From an uncultured SAR86 cluster bacterium (GTDB taxonomy: Bacteria > Pseudomonadota > Gammaproteobacteria > Magnimaribacterales > D2472): 64,000 nucleotides of DNA. The DNA lies in assembly GCA_902599315.1 (NCBI GenBank), contig CACKEY010000001.1:299328-363327 (forward strand), in the 5' to 3' direction. The notes under the pieces were generated by a model. It saw nothing but the letters and a program-made list of their open reading frames with translations. It searched no databases and was not told the origin of the DNA. Below are positions 9,621 through 18,335 of the stretch, piece by piece (within the stretch, counting starts at the first letter, position 1; every line of letters starts with the position of its first letter). The position numbers were made by a program, and so were the translations under genes.

Positions 9621-11024
9621 ATGACATATAAATTATTTTTATCTTTATTACTTATCATCTTAGTAGGTTGCTCTGAAAGTTTTGATATCGATGTTTCATT
9701 TGGATCATCAGACTATGCACATCAAGGAATTGATAACGCATTTGAGTCAACATATGTGCCGATGTACTCTCAACCAATTCTTTTTAGGTCAGCTAATATA
9801 TATGATGGTCTTGGCGGTGAATTTTTAAATTATGATTTATTGCTTTCAGATGGATCCATTAAGGAGATTAGCAAATCTATCTCCGCTCCTGGAGTCATGG
9901 TTGTGGATGCAGTAGACAAGTGGATAACCCCAGGAATTATTGACATTCATTCGCATATGGGAGTTTATTCTGCACCAGGAGTATCTACTAGTTCTGATGG
10001 AAATGAAGCAACTTCTCCTGTGACAGCTGAGGTTTGGGCTGAGCATTCACTGTGGACTCAGGATCCTCAATTTGCTTTAGCACTTAAAGGAGGAGTTACT
10101 ACATTTCATGTTTTACCTGGATCTGCAAATTTATTTGGAGGCAGAGGTGCAACTTTTAAAAATATTTCTCAAAATACCATTCAGGCGATGAAATTTCCTG
10201 GAGCACCGCATTCGTTAAAAATGGCTTGTGGCGAAAATCCAAAAAGAGTTTATGGTAGCCGTAGGCAATCTCCTGCAACAAGAATGGGTAACATGGCAGG
10301 TTATAGAAGCGCATGGATAGATGCAGTTGAATACACTGACGGCATGAGTGAAACTAATGAAGATCGCCACCCAAAAAGAGACCTAGCTTTGGATACTTTG
10401 ATGGGTGTCTTAAATGGTGAAATTCTAGTACAGAATCATTGTTATCGTGCTGATGAAATGGCAATGATGATTGAACTATCAAAAGAATTTGATTATAAAA
10501 TTACTGCTTTTCATCATGCAGTTGAAGCTTATAAAATTGCAGATTTATTAGCTGACGAGGGAATTTGTGCAGCATTATGGGCAGATTGGTGGGGCTTCAA
10601 GCACGAGGCATATGATATGGTTCAAGCGAATGTTGCGATTGTTGACCAAGCTCGTAATGGAACTGGATGCGCCATTGTGCACTCTGATGATCCAGTTGGA
10701 ATTCAGCACCTCAATGAAGAAGCGGCAAAGGCTATGGCTGCAGGTAATAGGGCAGGCTTCAATATATCCAAAGCTCATGCAATGCGTTGGATTACGAGTA
10801 ATCCTGCAAAAGCTGCTGGGATACTTGACCAAACCGGAAGTATAGAGGTTGGAAAAGATGCTGACATAGTTCTTTGGTCAGGCAATCCTTTTAGCGTTTA
10901 CTCAAGAGCAGAAAAAGTTTTGATAGATGGTGCTTTGGCATTTGATATCAACGATCCCAAAATTCAACCAATTACTGACTTTGATTTAGGAATTATCCAG
11001 CCAGAGGAAAACAGGGTCCAATAA
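9621..11024 (+). CDS. Lipoprotein amidohydrolase, imidazolonepropionase-like (COG1228)
   Basis: A 467-residue metal-dependent hydrolase of the amidohydrolase superfamily. The first 17 residues form a lipoprotein signal ending in the lipobox LVGC, with C17 as the lipidated residue, so the enzyme is expected to be membrane anchored outside the cytoplasm. Metal ligands are recognisable: the HSH pair H110/H112 in DIHSHMG, histidines in QNHCYRAD (about 273) and AFHHAVEAY (about 298), and the aspartate of HSDDP (about 356). The C-terminal GSIEVGKDADIVLWSGNPF block is typical. It is followed after one base by a paralogue that lacks these ligands, suggesting a paired complex. The substrate is unknown; peptidase or N-acyl amino acid hydrolase activities occur in the family. 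Confidence 0.85.
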   Translation: MTYKLFLSLLLIILVGCSESFDIDVSFGSSDYAHQGIDNAFESTYVPMYSQPILFRSANIYDGLGGEFLNYDLLLSDGSIKEISKSISAPGVMVVDAVDKWITPGIIDIHSHMGVYSAPGVSTSSDGNEATSPVTAEVWAEHSLWTQDPQFALALKGGVTTFHVLPGSANLFGGRGATFKNISQNTIQAMKFPGAPHSLKMACGENPKRVYGSRRQSPATRMGNMAGYRSAWIDAVEYTDGMSETNEDRHPKRDLALDTLMGVLNGEILVQNHCYRADEMAMMIELSKEFDYKITAFHHAVEAYKIADLLADEGICAALWADWWGFKHEAYDMVQANVAIVDQARNGTGCAIVHSDDPVGIQHLNEEAAKAMAAGNRAGFNISKAHAMRWITSNPAKAAGILDQTGSIEVGKDADIVLWSGNPFSVYSRAEKVLIDGALAFDINDPKIQPITDFDLGIIQPEENRVQ

Positions 11025-11025
11025 C

Positions 11026-12270
11026 ATGAAAAGATTCACAATTAATATATTGTTAATTCTGTTTACATCAAATGTCTTATCAGAAACAATTCTGCTTAAA
11101 GGTGGTTTAGTTCATCAAGGTAACGGAGAGGTTGCAATAACTACAGATATTTTAATTGCTGATAATAGAATTGTTGATGTAGGTAAAAACTTAATTATTG
11201 ACGGCAATACAAGGGTTATTGAAGTTAATGGGCTGCATGTAACACCTGGATTGATTTCCCCGATGAGTAATTTAGGGATAGTTGAAATTAACTCCCTTGA
11301 CGTAACTCGTGATGACGAGTCAAATATTTTAAATGCAGGATTTAGTATTTTTAATGCGTTCAATCCAAATTCTACTGGCATACCTTGGAATAGAAGCAAT
11401 GGAGTGACTAGTGCGATTAGTACTCCAAGCCCATCATCTTTTCCAATTTTTGGCTTAGGCTCTTATTTTGTTCTTGACGGAAGTCTTCAGGTAAAAGGTA
11501 CAAAAGATATTGCCATGTATGGAAGATTAGGGCCCTCCGATGGATCACGAGCTGAAACTCTTGCAATTCTTGAATCATTGCTAGAGGCAGGAAGCATGTT
11601 AAAAAATTCAACCGTTGATGAAATATTGGAAATGACTTTAGCTGATAAACTTGAACTTCAGCCTGAAGACATTATTGCCTTAGGAAAAGTTGTCAATGAT
11701 TACATGCCATTTGTTTTGGAGACAAATAGAGCAGTAGATATCTTGCAAGCAATATCCATGAAAGAAAAGTATTCCTTGAATCTAGTTCTAGCAAGTGTCG
11801 AGGAAGCTCCGATGGTTTTAGATCAACTTAAAAACAGTAATACTCCTGTGATAATAGATCCAATGGATAACATACCCAACTCATTTGATGAGCTGGGTTC
11901 AAACTTAAATCTTGGCAAGATTCTAGATGAGGCCGGCATTCCAATTATGTTCAGCACTCAAAGAAGTCATAACTATCACCTTATGAGACAGGGATCAGGA
12001 AATGCCGTTGCTTATGGAATGTCTTATGAAACTGCGATAGAAGGCATGACAAATACAGTAGCAAGAACCTTCCAACTCAGTAACAGAGGATCAATCGAAT
12101 CTGGTAAATTTGCAGACATTATTGTCTGGGACGGAGACCCATTAGAGCCATCATCATTTCCTAAAATTGTAATGATTGAGGGAAAATTGCATGATTTGGC
12201 CTCACGATCATCTAAATTAACTGAAAGGTATACCAACACTGAGGACAAACCCTCTTCCTACAAGCATTAG
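11026..12270 (+). CDS. Amidohydrolase-like secreted protein lacking metal ligands
   Basis: A 414-residue partner of the preceding gene. It has a signal peptide (MKRFTINILLILFTSNVLSE) and the amidohydrolase outer sheet (ILLKGGLVHQGNGE, and RGSIESGKFADIIVWDGDP near the C-terminus). Where the catalytic HxH should stand, after VTPGL, it reads ISPMSNLG, and no HSDDP-like aspartate motif is found, so the binuclear metal site appears lost. The fold is probably kept while catalysis is not; a structural or regulatory partner of the intact upstream enzyme is a reasonable inference. It starts one base after that gene ends, so the two are translated together. No frameshift or stop is seen, so I treat it as a functional gene and not a pseudogene. 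Confidence 0.8.
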   Translation: MKRFTINILLILFTSNVLSETILLKGGLVHQGNGEVAITTDILIADNRIVDVGKNLIIDGNTRVIEVNGLHVTPGLISPMSNLGIVEINSLDVTRDDESNILNAGFSIFNAFNPNSTGIPWNRSNGVTSAISTPSPSSFPIFGLGSYFVLDGSLQVKGTKDIAMYGRLGPSDGSRAETLAILESLLEAGSMLKNSTVDEILEMTLADKLELQPEDIIALGKVVNDYMPFVLETNRAVDILQAISMKEKYSLNLVLASVEEAPMVLDQLKNSNTPVIIDPMDNIPNSFDELGSNLNLGKILDEAGIPIMFSTQRSHNYHLMRQGSGNAVAYGMSYETAIEGMTNTVARTFQLSNRGSIESGKFADIIVWDGDPLEPSSFPKIVMIEGKLHDLASRSSKLTERYTNTEDKPSSYKH

Positions 12271-12277
12271 CTGGCGT

Positions 12278-12721
12278 TTAACTTAGAAGTTCTTTTACCA
12301 ATTTGCTGACAATCGACATGTCGGCTTTTCCTTCAAAAATTGGTTTCAGATGACCCATAAGCTTGCCCATATCTTTCATGCTTTCAGCTGAAACAGCAGC
12401 AATTCCATCTTGAACCAGTTCTTGTATTTCCTTTTCTGATAACTGCTCTGGTAAATATTTTAAAATTACGTTGAGCTGCTCTTCTTCAGTCGCAACTAAA
12501 TCTTCTCTTCCGCCACTCTTAAATTGAGCTATAGAATCCCTTCGTTGCTTAACATTTTTATTTATCAAATCAGATACTTTTGTATCATCAGCCTCAACTC
12601 TCTCATCGATCTCAAATCTTTTAATATCTGCAATCAACATTCGCAAGGTATCACGCACTATTACGTCTTTGCTGAGCATTGCAGCTTTTAAATCTTGATT
12701 AATTGTATCTAGAAGGGACAA
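12278..12721 (-). CDS. yqeY: GatB/YqeY domain protein
   Basis: A small helical protein related to the tRNA-binding C-terminal domain of GatB. I place the start at the TTG at 12721, two bases past the rpsU stop, giving (M)SLLDTINQDLKAAMLSKD, which matches the usual YqeY beginning, and a family-typical length of 147 residues. An upstream in-frame ATG at 12778 would extend the protein by 19 residues inside rpsU and lacks family support. Motifs include RRDSIAQFKSGGREDL and the C-terminal MGKLMGHLKP. It follows rpsU, as in many gammaproteobacteria where yqeY lies between rpsU and dnaG. Biochemical role is unsettled. Confidence 0.88.
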   Translation of the reverse strand: MSLLDTINQDLKAAMLSKDVIVRDTLRMLIADIKRFEIDERVEADDTKVSDLINKNVKQRRDSIAQFKSGGREDLVATEEEQLNVILKYLPEQLSEKEIQELVQDGIAAVSAESMKDMGKLMGHLKPIFEGKADMSIVSKLVKELLS

Positions 12722-12722
12722 A

Positions 12723-12941
12723 TCAGCGATATGATCTTTGCCTTGAGAAACTAAATTTTCTATTGGTCTTATGAGCACGCTTGATTGCAGCAGCCATTTT
12801 TCTCTTTCTTACAGCTGTAGGCTTTTCATAAAATTCTCTTGCACGAATTTCAGGAACAATTGCAGCTTTTTCACAAGCACGCTTAAATTTTCTAAGACCA
12901 ACGTCGAAGTATTCTGTTTCTTTTATTATTATAGAAGGCAT
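12723..12941 (-). CDS. rpsU: 30S ribosomal protein S21
   Basis: A 72-residue basic protein with the S21 signature [15 protein letters not shown] and [14 protein letters not shown], nearly the same length as the 71-residue E. coli protein. S21 assists initiation near the anti-SD end of 16S rRNA. It is divergent from tsaD, the usual gammaproteobacterial neighbour, and overlaps the start region of yqeY. The dnaG and rpoD genes that normally complete this operon are not here but about 26 kb away at 39-43 kb. Confidence 0.97.
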   Translation of the reverse strand: MPSIIIKETEYFDVGLRKFKRACEKAAIVPEIRAREFYEKPTAVRKRKMAAAIKRAHKTNRKFSFSRQRSYR

Positions 12942-12991
12942 AATTGCGTTGTAGTTTATTCTTTTTATTGAGGGAATGCAAAAAACTTTTT

Positions 12992-13990
12992 ATGATTACA
13001 TTAGGTATTGAAACGTCATGTGATGAGACTGCAATTGCTTTGTTTGATTCCGACAAAGGCTTAATTGGAGAAGCAGTTTTTTCTCAAATAGATATTCATG
13101 CTGAATATGGTGGAGTTATTCCTGAGCTAGCTTCCCGAGATCATTGTCAAAAGATAATTTATATTTTCAGACAAGCATTAGGAGATATTTCTCTTAGCTC
13201 AATTGATCAAATTGCTTACACAGCAGGACCAGGTTTACTAGGCACATTGCTTATTGGAGAAAATTTTGCTCAGGGCCTTGCTCTTTCCTTAAAAAAACCA
13301 TTAATACCTGTTAACCATCTAGAGGGCCATTTAGTTGCACCATTTTTAGGTGGCGATAAATTAGATTTTCCTTTTTTAACACTTCTAGTCTCTGGAGGGC
13401 ACTCATTAATTGTTGATGTACGAAATCTAGATGATTACAAAATCCTTGGCCAATCCAGAGATGATGCGGTTGGTGAGGCATTTGATAAAGTTGCTAAGCT
13501 TCTTGGCTTAGGTTATCCAGGTGGACCAGAAATAGAGAAGATGTCATATAAAGGAGATCCAAAGAAATTTTCTTTTCCCCAACCAATGTTAAATAGTAAC
13601 GATTATGATTTTAGTTTTAGTGGTTTGAAAACCGCAGTGCTATATGCTGTTCAAGATTTAGATAAAATGACTGATCAAATAAAAGCAGATATATGTGCAT
13701 CATTTCAGCATGCAGCTACTGAAGTATTAACAAAAAAGATATCTAAAGCGCTTGAGGATACTGGAAGAGAGGGAATTATCTTAGCAGGAGGTGTTGCAGC
13801 GAATAAACTTTTAAGAGAAAAGATGACTAACCTACAAGAATCATTAAAAATTAAGGTTTTATATCCACCAATAGCACATTGCACAGATAATGCCGCAATG
13901 ATTGCATACTTAGGCAGTCTTAAAGCTAAGGAAGCAACTTATAAACTAAACTCTCATGCTAGGCCGCGTTGGCCATTAGAAACAAAATAA
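12992..13990 (+). CDS. tsaD: tRNA N6-adenosine threonylcarbamoyltransferase
   Basis: Transfers the threonylcarbamoyl group to A37 of ANN-decoding tRNAs, with TsaB and TsaE as partners. The ATG at 12992 gives MITLGIETSCDETAIAL, the exact family start; an upstream in-frame ATG at 12944 would add a non-conserved 16-residue extension. The metal-binding histidines are H109 and H113 in NHLEGHL. The ASGGHS-like segment appears as LVSGGHSLIV, and LAGGVAANKLLR is conserved near the C-terminus. Length 332 residues is close to 337 in E. coli. Leads a tsaD-folB-folK set; the plsY gene often found between tsaD and folB is missing. Confidence 0.96.
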   Translation: MITLGIETSCDETAIALFDSDKGLIGEAVFSQIDIHAEYGGVIPELASRDHCQKIIYIFRQALGDISLSSIDQIAYTAGPGLLGTLLIGENFAQGLALSLKKPLIPVNHLEGHLVAPFLGGDKLDFPFLTLLVSGGHSLIVDVRNLDDYKILGQSRDDAVGEAFDKVAKLLGLGYPGGPEIEKMSYKGDPKKFSFPQPMLNSNDYDFSFSGLKTAVLYAVQDLDKMTDQIKADICASFQHAATEVLTKKISKALEDTGREGIILAGGVAANKLLREKMTNLQESLKIKVLYPPIAHCTDNAAMIAYLGSLKAKEATYKLNSHARPRWPLETK

Positions 13991-13991
13991 A

Positions 13992-14339
13992 ATGAAAGAC
14001 ATTATCTATATAAAAGATTTAAGAGTTCAAACGATTATTGGGATCTTTGGATGGGAGAGGGAGGTAAGACAAGAAGTAAGTATTGATTTAGAAATTTCTT
14101 TTGATTGCAAAAAAGCTGCAAAAACTGACTCTATAGAAGATACCATTGATTATAAAAAGATTACAAAAAATATTATCAAGTTTGTTGAGGGATCTTCATT
14201 TCAGCTTCAAGAATCTTTAGCAGAGGGAATTGCTAAACTAGTGAAGAATGAATACAAAAGTTCATCTATAAAGCTGAGGGTCTCAAAACCAGGCGCGTTA
14301 CGATATGCAGAAGACGTTGGAGTTATAATTTATAGATAA
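13992..14339 (+). CDS. folB: Dihydroneopterin aldolase
   Basis: Cleaves 7,8-dihydroneopterin to 6-hydroxymethyl-dihydropterin and glycolaldehyde in folate synthesis. The 115-residue protein shows IKDLRVQTIIGIFGWERE at its start, with the conserved glutamate after the tryptophan, and DTIDYKKI in the middle; these are standard FolB features. It begins two bases after tsaD stops and its stop overlaps the folK start, so folB and folK are coupled. FolX-type epimerases share the fold, but adjacency to folK favours FolB. Confidence 0.93.
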   Translation: MKDIIYIKDLRVQTIIGIFGWEREVRQEVSIDLEISFDCKKAAKTDSIEDTIDYKKITKNIIKFVEGSSFQLQESLAEGIAKLVKNEYKSSSIKLRVSKPGALRYAEDVGVIIYR

Positions 14340-14716
14340 TGAAGTATTTTCTCTCCCTTGGAAGCAATATTGAACCTAGAAAAAATTTAGATTTAGCCAT
14401 AAGTGCACTTGGTGCGCTACTCAATGAAATGAATTGCTCTTCAACGCATCAGACAATAGCAGAGGGCTTTGAGGGTGAAGACTTCTTAAATCTTGTTATT
14501 TCCGGAAATTCTCCTTTATCTTTTGAATCTCTTAATAAAAAGCTTAAATCTATTGAAGATAAAGCCGGCCGTGATAGAGAGGCTCCCAAATTTTCTGCAA
14601 GAACTCTTGATATAGATATAGTTTTACAAATAAATGATGAAGAGGAGATACTCTTTGAGAGCGATGAAATAGCTAAATATAGTTTTGTTTCTGAGCCTTT
14701 AAAGGAACTGCTATAG
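14339..14716 (+). CDS. folK: 6-hydroxymethyl-dihydropterin pyrophosphokinase, short form
   Basis: Transfers pyrophosphate from ATP to 6-hydroxymethyl-dihydropterin. Diagnostic pieces are FLSLGSNIEPRKNL at the N-terminus and GRDREAPKFSARTLDIDIVLQ, the pterin/ATP loop with the DxD metal site. At 125 residues it is clearly shorter than the roughly 159 of E. coli HPPK; the C-terminal part after KYSFVSEPLKELL, where the usual HPR-type segment continues, is trimmed. It overlaps folB by one base and nearly meets the convergent kinase gene. Truncated C-termini occur in other HPPKs, so it is likely functional. Confidence 0.9.
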   Translation: MKYFLSLGSNIEPRKNLDLAISALGALLNEMNCSSTHQTIAEGFEGEDFLNLVISGNSPLSFESLNKKLKSIEDKAGRDREAPKFSARTLDIDIVLQINDEEEILFESDEIAKYSFVSEPLKELL

Positions 14717-14718
14717 AT

Positions 14719-15792
14719 TTATTTGTAGTGCTTTTCAACTAAATCCCATGCAGCTTCTGCTAATGGAGCAACTTGATTACCCCGTTCCTCTGCATGTTTG
14801 CTTGCTGCCGTTCCATCTCTCACCCTACCCATAATGCCTTGAAGAATTCCTGCAAGTTTGAAAATATTAAATATAGTATAGAACTCCCAGTTCTCATCTA
14901 GCTTTTTACCGGTGTATCTTGAATACATGTTTCTATATTCCTCTTCAGTGGGTATACCATTTTCATTACAAAACTTTTGATCAGCTAATTGGGGTATGTT
15001 TTTCCAACTAATGCAATGATAATTAAAATCAGCAATAGGATGTCCAAGTGTTGACAGCTCCCAATCAAGCACACCCATAACATTATTGTTTGAACAAAAG
15101 ACCATGTTATCAAGCCTGTAGTCACCATGAACGATCGATGTTTCATCTTCATCAGGAATATTTGGTGGCAACCAATCGATTAGATTATTCATAGCCGGAA
15201 TGTTCTCAGTTTCAGATGCTAAATATTGCTTTGTCCATCTTGAAACCTGTCTAGCGATGTAATTTCCAGGTTTACCATAATCAGATAGCCCAACACTCTC
15301 ATAATCAACATTATGCAATTCAGCAATAACCTTGTTTTTGTTTGCATAAATCTCCATTCTTTCTTGTGGAGATTTTTCTGATAATAATAGATCCCAATAA
15401 ACAGTGCCGTCTAGGAAATCCATGACAAAAAAAGGAGTTCCAATAATATCTGCGTCTTCACATAAACCATAAGTTTTAGGAACAGGCACCTCAGTATTTT
15501 GAAGAGCTGTTATAACTTTATATTCTCTATCAACTGCGTGAGCAGATGGAAGCAAAATTCCCGGAGGTTTCCTGCGCAGAACAAACACCTGATTTGTTGA
15601 GGAGATCTTATAGGTTGGATTTGATTGTCCACCTTTAAACTGAACCACTTTATCTATCTTTCCTGCAGATGGAATATTGTCTCCAAACCATTCTTGAAGC
15701 TTTAATTCATCAAACTTAAGGTTTTCAGCAACTTCCTTAGTGCCCGAAAAAATTAAAGTATTGTCAGCATTCTCTAAATCAATATCACTCAT
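14719..15792 (-). CDS. APH-family phosphotransferase, ACAD10/11-like
   Basis: A 357-residue kinase-like protein. Aminoglycoside-phosphotransferase-type motifs are HGDYRLDN (catalytic loop aspartate) and GVLDWELSTLGHPIADF (metal-binding loop), with an N-lobe GGQSNPTYKI segment replacing a glycine-rich loop. This combination is typical of the bacterial relatives of the kinase domain of ACAD10/ACAD11, which phosphorylates hydroxyacyl-CoAs during 4-hydroxy acid catabolism in animals. Whether this enzyme acts on acyl-CoAs is inference. It ends the leftward lptD-to-here gene train and starts one base from the SDR stop. Confidence 0.78.
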   Translation of the reverse strand: MSDIDLENADNTLIFSGTKEVAENLKFDELKLQEWFGDNIPSAGKIDKVVQFKGGQSNPTYKISSTNQVFVLRRKPPGILLPSAHAVDREYKVITALQNTEVPVPKTYGLCEDADIIGTPFFVMDFLDGTVYWDLLLSEKSPQERMEIYANKNKVIAELHNVDYESVGLSDYGKPGNYIARQVSRWTKQYLASETENIPAMNNLIDWLPPNIPDEDETSIVHGDYRLDNMVFCSNNNVMGVLDWELSTLGHPIADFNYHCISWKNIPQLADQKFCNENGIPTEEEYRNMYSRYTGKKLDENWEFYTIFNIFKLAGILQGIMGRVRDGTAASKHAEERGNQVAPLAEAAWDLVEKHYK

Positions 15793-16517
15793 TAAAGAGA
15801 TTTACCTCCATCTACATTTAATATTTGTCCAGTTACGTACTCAGCTTCAGATAAATATATTGCAGCATCTGCAATATCTTTTTCGTTCCCCATCCTAGAC
15901 ATTGGTATTAATTTAATAATGTTATCTTTTTGTTCTTTTGTCCAAGTAACATCTGGTGGCTCAAGAATAGCTCCGGGAGCAATTGCATTGACTCTGATAT
16001 CTGGAGCTAACTCTTTGGCTAATGATTGTGTGATTGTTTGAAGCCCTGATTTTGCTGCAAGATAAATCGAATGGTTTATTAAGGCTCTATTAACATTAAT
16101 ATCAGTAATATTAATAATAAAACCCTTATTCTTTCTCAGTGAGTCACACAAGGACTGGATCAAGAAAAGAGGAGCCTTCAAATTGCTTCCCATTAAAGCG
16201 TCCCAGTGTTCTTGAGATAAAGATCCCATTGGGGTTGGATAAAATGTTGACGCATTATTTATTAATCCATCAATACTCCCACTCACTGAAAGTGATGTTT
16301 CTGCGATTCTTAAAACATCATCTGCGTTATCAAGATTTCCTTGAATTAGAAAAGCGCTATTCTTTCTTTTCACATTCATCTCATCAGCTAAAGATTGAGC
16401 ATCTTTGATTGAGCTATTGTAATGAATAAGAATATTCCAACCTTTTTTAAAAAATGATAGGGCCATTTCTTTTCCAACTCGCTTTGCAGCACCAGTAATT
16501 AGAATAGTTTTACTCAT
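15792..16517 (-). CDS. folM: Pteridine reductase-like SDR (FolM type)
   Basis: A 241-residue short-chain dehydrogenase. The nucleotide-binding loop reads TGAAKRVG (residues 8-15), the TGxxxRxG variant characteristic of pteridine reductases and FolM, instead of the ordinary TGxxxGIG. The NNAS loop and the YLAAK active-site pair are present. FolM reduces dihydromonapterin or dihydrofolate, and the nearby folB-folK genes fit a pterin role. Overlaps cca by four bases (ATGA). The gene symbol is a family-level assignment. Confidence 0.78.
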   Translation of the reverse strand: MSKTILITGAAKRVGKEMALSFFKKGWNILIHYNSSIKDAQSLADEMNVKRKNSAFLIQGNLDNADDVLRIAETSLSVSGSIDGLINNASTFYPTPMGSLSQEHWDALMGSNLKAPLFLIQSLCDSLRKNKGFIINITDINVNRALINHSIYLAAKSGLQTITQSLAKELAPDIRVNAIAPGAILEPPDVTWTKEQKDNIIKLIPMSRMGNEKDIADAAIYLSEAEYVTGQILNVDGGKSL

Positions 16518-17530
16518 AAGATTCCCTTCAAAGTTTCATGATAAAGGAATTGTTTTTTTTGGGAAACTTCTGAAGCAGGAATATTAGCAAGACAAGAAAA
16601 ATCAATGTCCAATACAGACTTGAATATTTCTTCTAAATAATTTTTATTATTTTGCAAACACTTATAATTTTTAATTTCCTCTAAGATTTCAATATTTCTG
16701 TGAATATTCATTTTTTCTATAAGCTCAAGCCTCTCTTGTATTTTCTTACTTCGAAAAAAATCTAATACCTGTCTTAAAAGGTCTTGAGTTTTCTGAAATG
16801 AATTTGGGATGGGGAGTAAATCAGATAGTTGAAAATCATTAATTCTTTGAATATCTGCCCATTTTAGTTCCGGTGAGCTACCATCACATGAAACGTGATT
16901 TAATTTTTTAAACCATGGATCAATTAATTGATATTTAATTATTGCATCAAAGAACCTATCTGAATGTTTGTTTTCAAGTGCTTTTTTTGTTTCTATCCAA
17001 ACCCTTTGAGGCGAGAGTTCCTTGAGTTCTCCAGCATTTACAACTTTCTTAAAACAATCAATGGTTTCACTGCATAGCTCAAAGTCACAAAGCTGATTGT
17101 ATGATTTAAACCTAGCAAATCTAATTACCCTAAGTGGATCTTCTATAAAAGCCGAGGAAGTATGTCTAAAAATCTTTTTTTCTATATCTAATTGCCCATA
17201 GAAGGGATCAATAATATTACCATTCTTATCTTTTGCAATTGAGTTAATAGTAAAGTCTCTTCGCTTAAGATCCTGTTCAAGAGTCACATTTGAATCAAAA
17301 TAAAATTCAAAGCCCTTATATCCAACACCAGATTTTTTTTCAGTTCTTGCAAGAGCGTATTCTTCATTTGTATTTGGATGCAAAAATACTGGGAAATCTC
17401 TTCCAATCGGTTTAAATCCATTTTTTTCCATTTCTTCTGGACTGGAGTTAATAACAACCCAATCACGATCCTTTGGTTGAACACCCATTAATTCATCTCT
17501 AACTGATCCACCTACTTGAAATATTTCCAT
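16514..17530 (-). CDS. cca: CCA-adding tRNA nucleotidyltransferase without HD domain
   Basis: Adds or repairs the 3' CCA of tRNAs. N-terminal class II nucleotidyltransferase motifs are clear: VGGSVRDELMG at residues 6-16, the catalytic DxD in KDRDWVV (D21/D23), RRDFTINSIA, and the EDPLRVIRFARF neck. At 338 residues it is much shorter than the 412-residue E. coli enzyme and ends after the helical body, so the C-terminal HD phosphohydrolase domain is absent. Starts two bases from the apaH stop. The conserved pseudomonad-like position near ksgA-apaH supports the call. Confidence 0.93.
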   Translation of the reverse strand: MEIFQVGGSVRDELMGVQPKDRDWVVINSSPEEMEKNGFKPIGRDFPVFLHPNTNEEYALARTEKKSGVGYKGFEFYFDSNVTLEQDLKRRDFTINSIAKDKNGNIIDPFYGQLDIEKKIFRHTSSAFIEDPLRVIRFARFKSYNQLCDFELCSETIDCFKKVVNAGELKELSPQRVWIETKKALENKHSDRFFDAIIKYQLIDPWFKKLNHVSCDGSSPELKWADIQRINDFQLSDLLPIPNSFQKTQDLLRQVLDFFRSKKIQERLELIEKMNIHRNIEILEEIKNYKCLQNNKNYLEEIFKSVLDIDFSCLANIPASEVSQKKQFLYHETLKGIL

Positions 17531-17531
17531 G

Positions 17532-18335
17532 TTAGAAGTCCACCGATATTTTTTTTAGGTCGTTTAACCTTAAAGCGGTAAGTTTGCCTTTCCAGACACA
17601 ACCAGTATCGAGTCCAATGAAATGAGGATCATCTGTTTGGCCATTTAATGCTGCCCAATGACCAAATACATAATATTGTTTCTTCTCTTCATGAACTTTA
17701 GAGCTATATTTGAACCATGGTTTGAAGCCGGCAGAAGCTTTAACAGTATTATTTTTTAGATCTAACTTGCAATTTTTATCTACAAATCTCATTCTTGTTA
17801 GATAATTAATAATAATTCTGCATCTTTCATCATAAACCAATTCTTCATTCCATTGATTGGGATTATCTCCCCACATTGACTGCAGAACTTTCAAAGGGTT
17901 CTTTTGAAGCAATGAAGTCACTTCAGAGGCAAGTTCCTTAGTTTTTTCAGGCGACCAAATTTCAGGAATGCCGGCATGAGCAATAAGAAAGGAATTTCCA
18001 GTAAACTCATCAACAATCTCTAACATAAGAGGCATTTTTAGGAGCCATTTAAAAATTTGTTTATTGCTGTCAGCCTCAACAACTTCTTTCAAGCTTCCTG
18101 TAGCCTTGTCTATGCTCAATAAATAAAGCAAATATAAATCATGATTGCCCAACACTGTGATAATGTTCGAATCAGCCATACAATGATTAATAACTGAAAG
18201 GGAGTCTGGCCCTCTGTTTACCAAGTCGCCTAATAAAATGAGTTTATCTTCATCTTTTTTATAATTAATCTTTTTCAGCAACTTTGTAAACTGATCAAAA
18301 CAACCATGTATATCACCAATAACGTATGTACTCAT
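17532..18335 (-). CDS. apaH: Diadenosine tetraphosphatase (symmetrical)
   Basis: Hydrolyses Ap4A, and NpnN caps on RNA, to nucleoside diphosphates. The metallophosphatase motifs GDIHGCFDQF, GDLVNRGPDS and GNHDLYLL are in order in the first 70 residues, and FGHWAALNG stands near the C-terminus. Length is 267 residues, close to the 280 of E. coli. Its ATG directly abuts the ksgA stop. The apaG gene that usually separates ksgA and apaH is absent. Confidence 0.96.
   Translation of the reverse strand: MSTYVIGDIHGCFDQFTKLLKKINYKKDEDKLILLGDLVNRGPDSLSVINHCMADSNIITVLGNHDLYLLYLLSIDKATGSLKEVVEADSNKQIFKWLLKMPLMLEIVDEFTGNSFLIAHAGIPEIWSPEKTKELASEVTSLLQKNPLKVLQSMWGDNPNQWNEELVYDERCRIIINYLTRMRFVDKNCKLDLKNNTVKASAGFKPWFKYSSKVHEEKKQYYVFGHWAALNGQTDDPHFIGLDTGCVWKGKLTALRLNDLKKISVDF

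Noticed and set aside
11026-12270. Second amidohydrolase as a pseudogene
   Set aside because: The frame is intact with signal peptide and conserved outer strands, and only the metal ligands are changed, so a pseudoenzyme is more likely.
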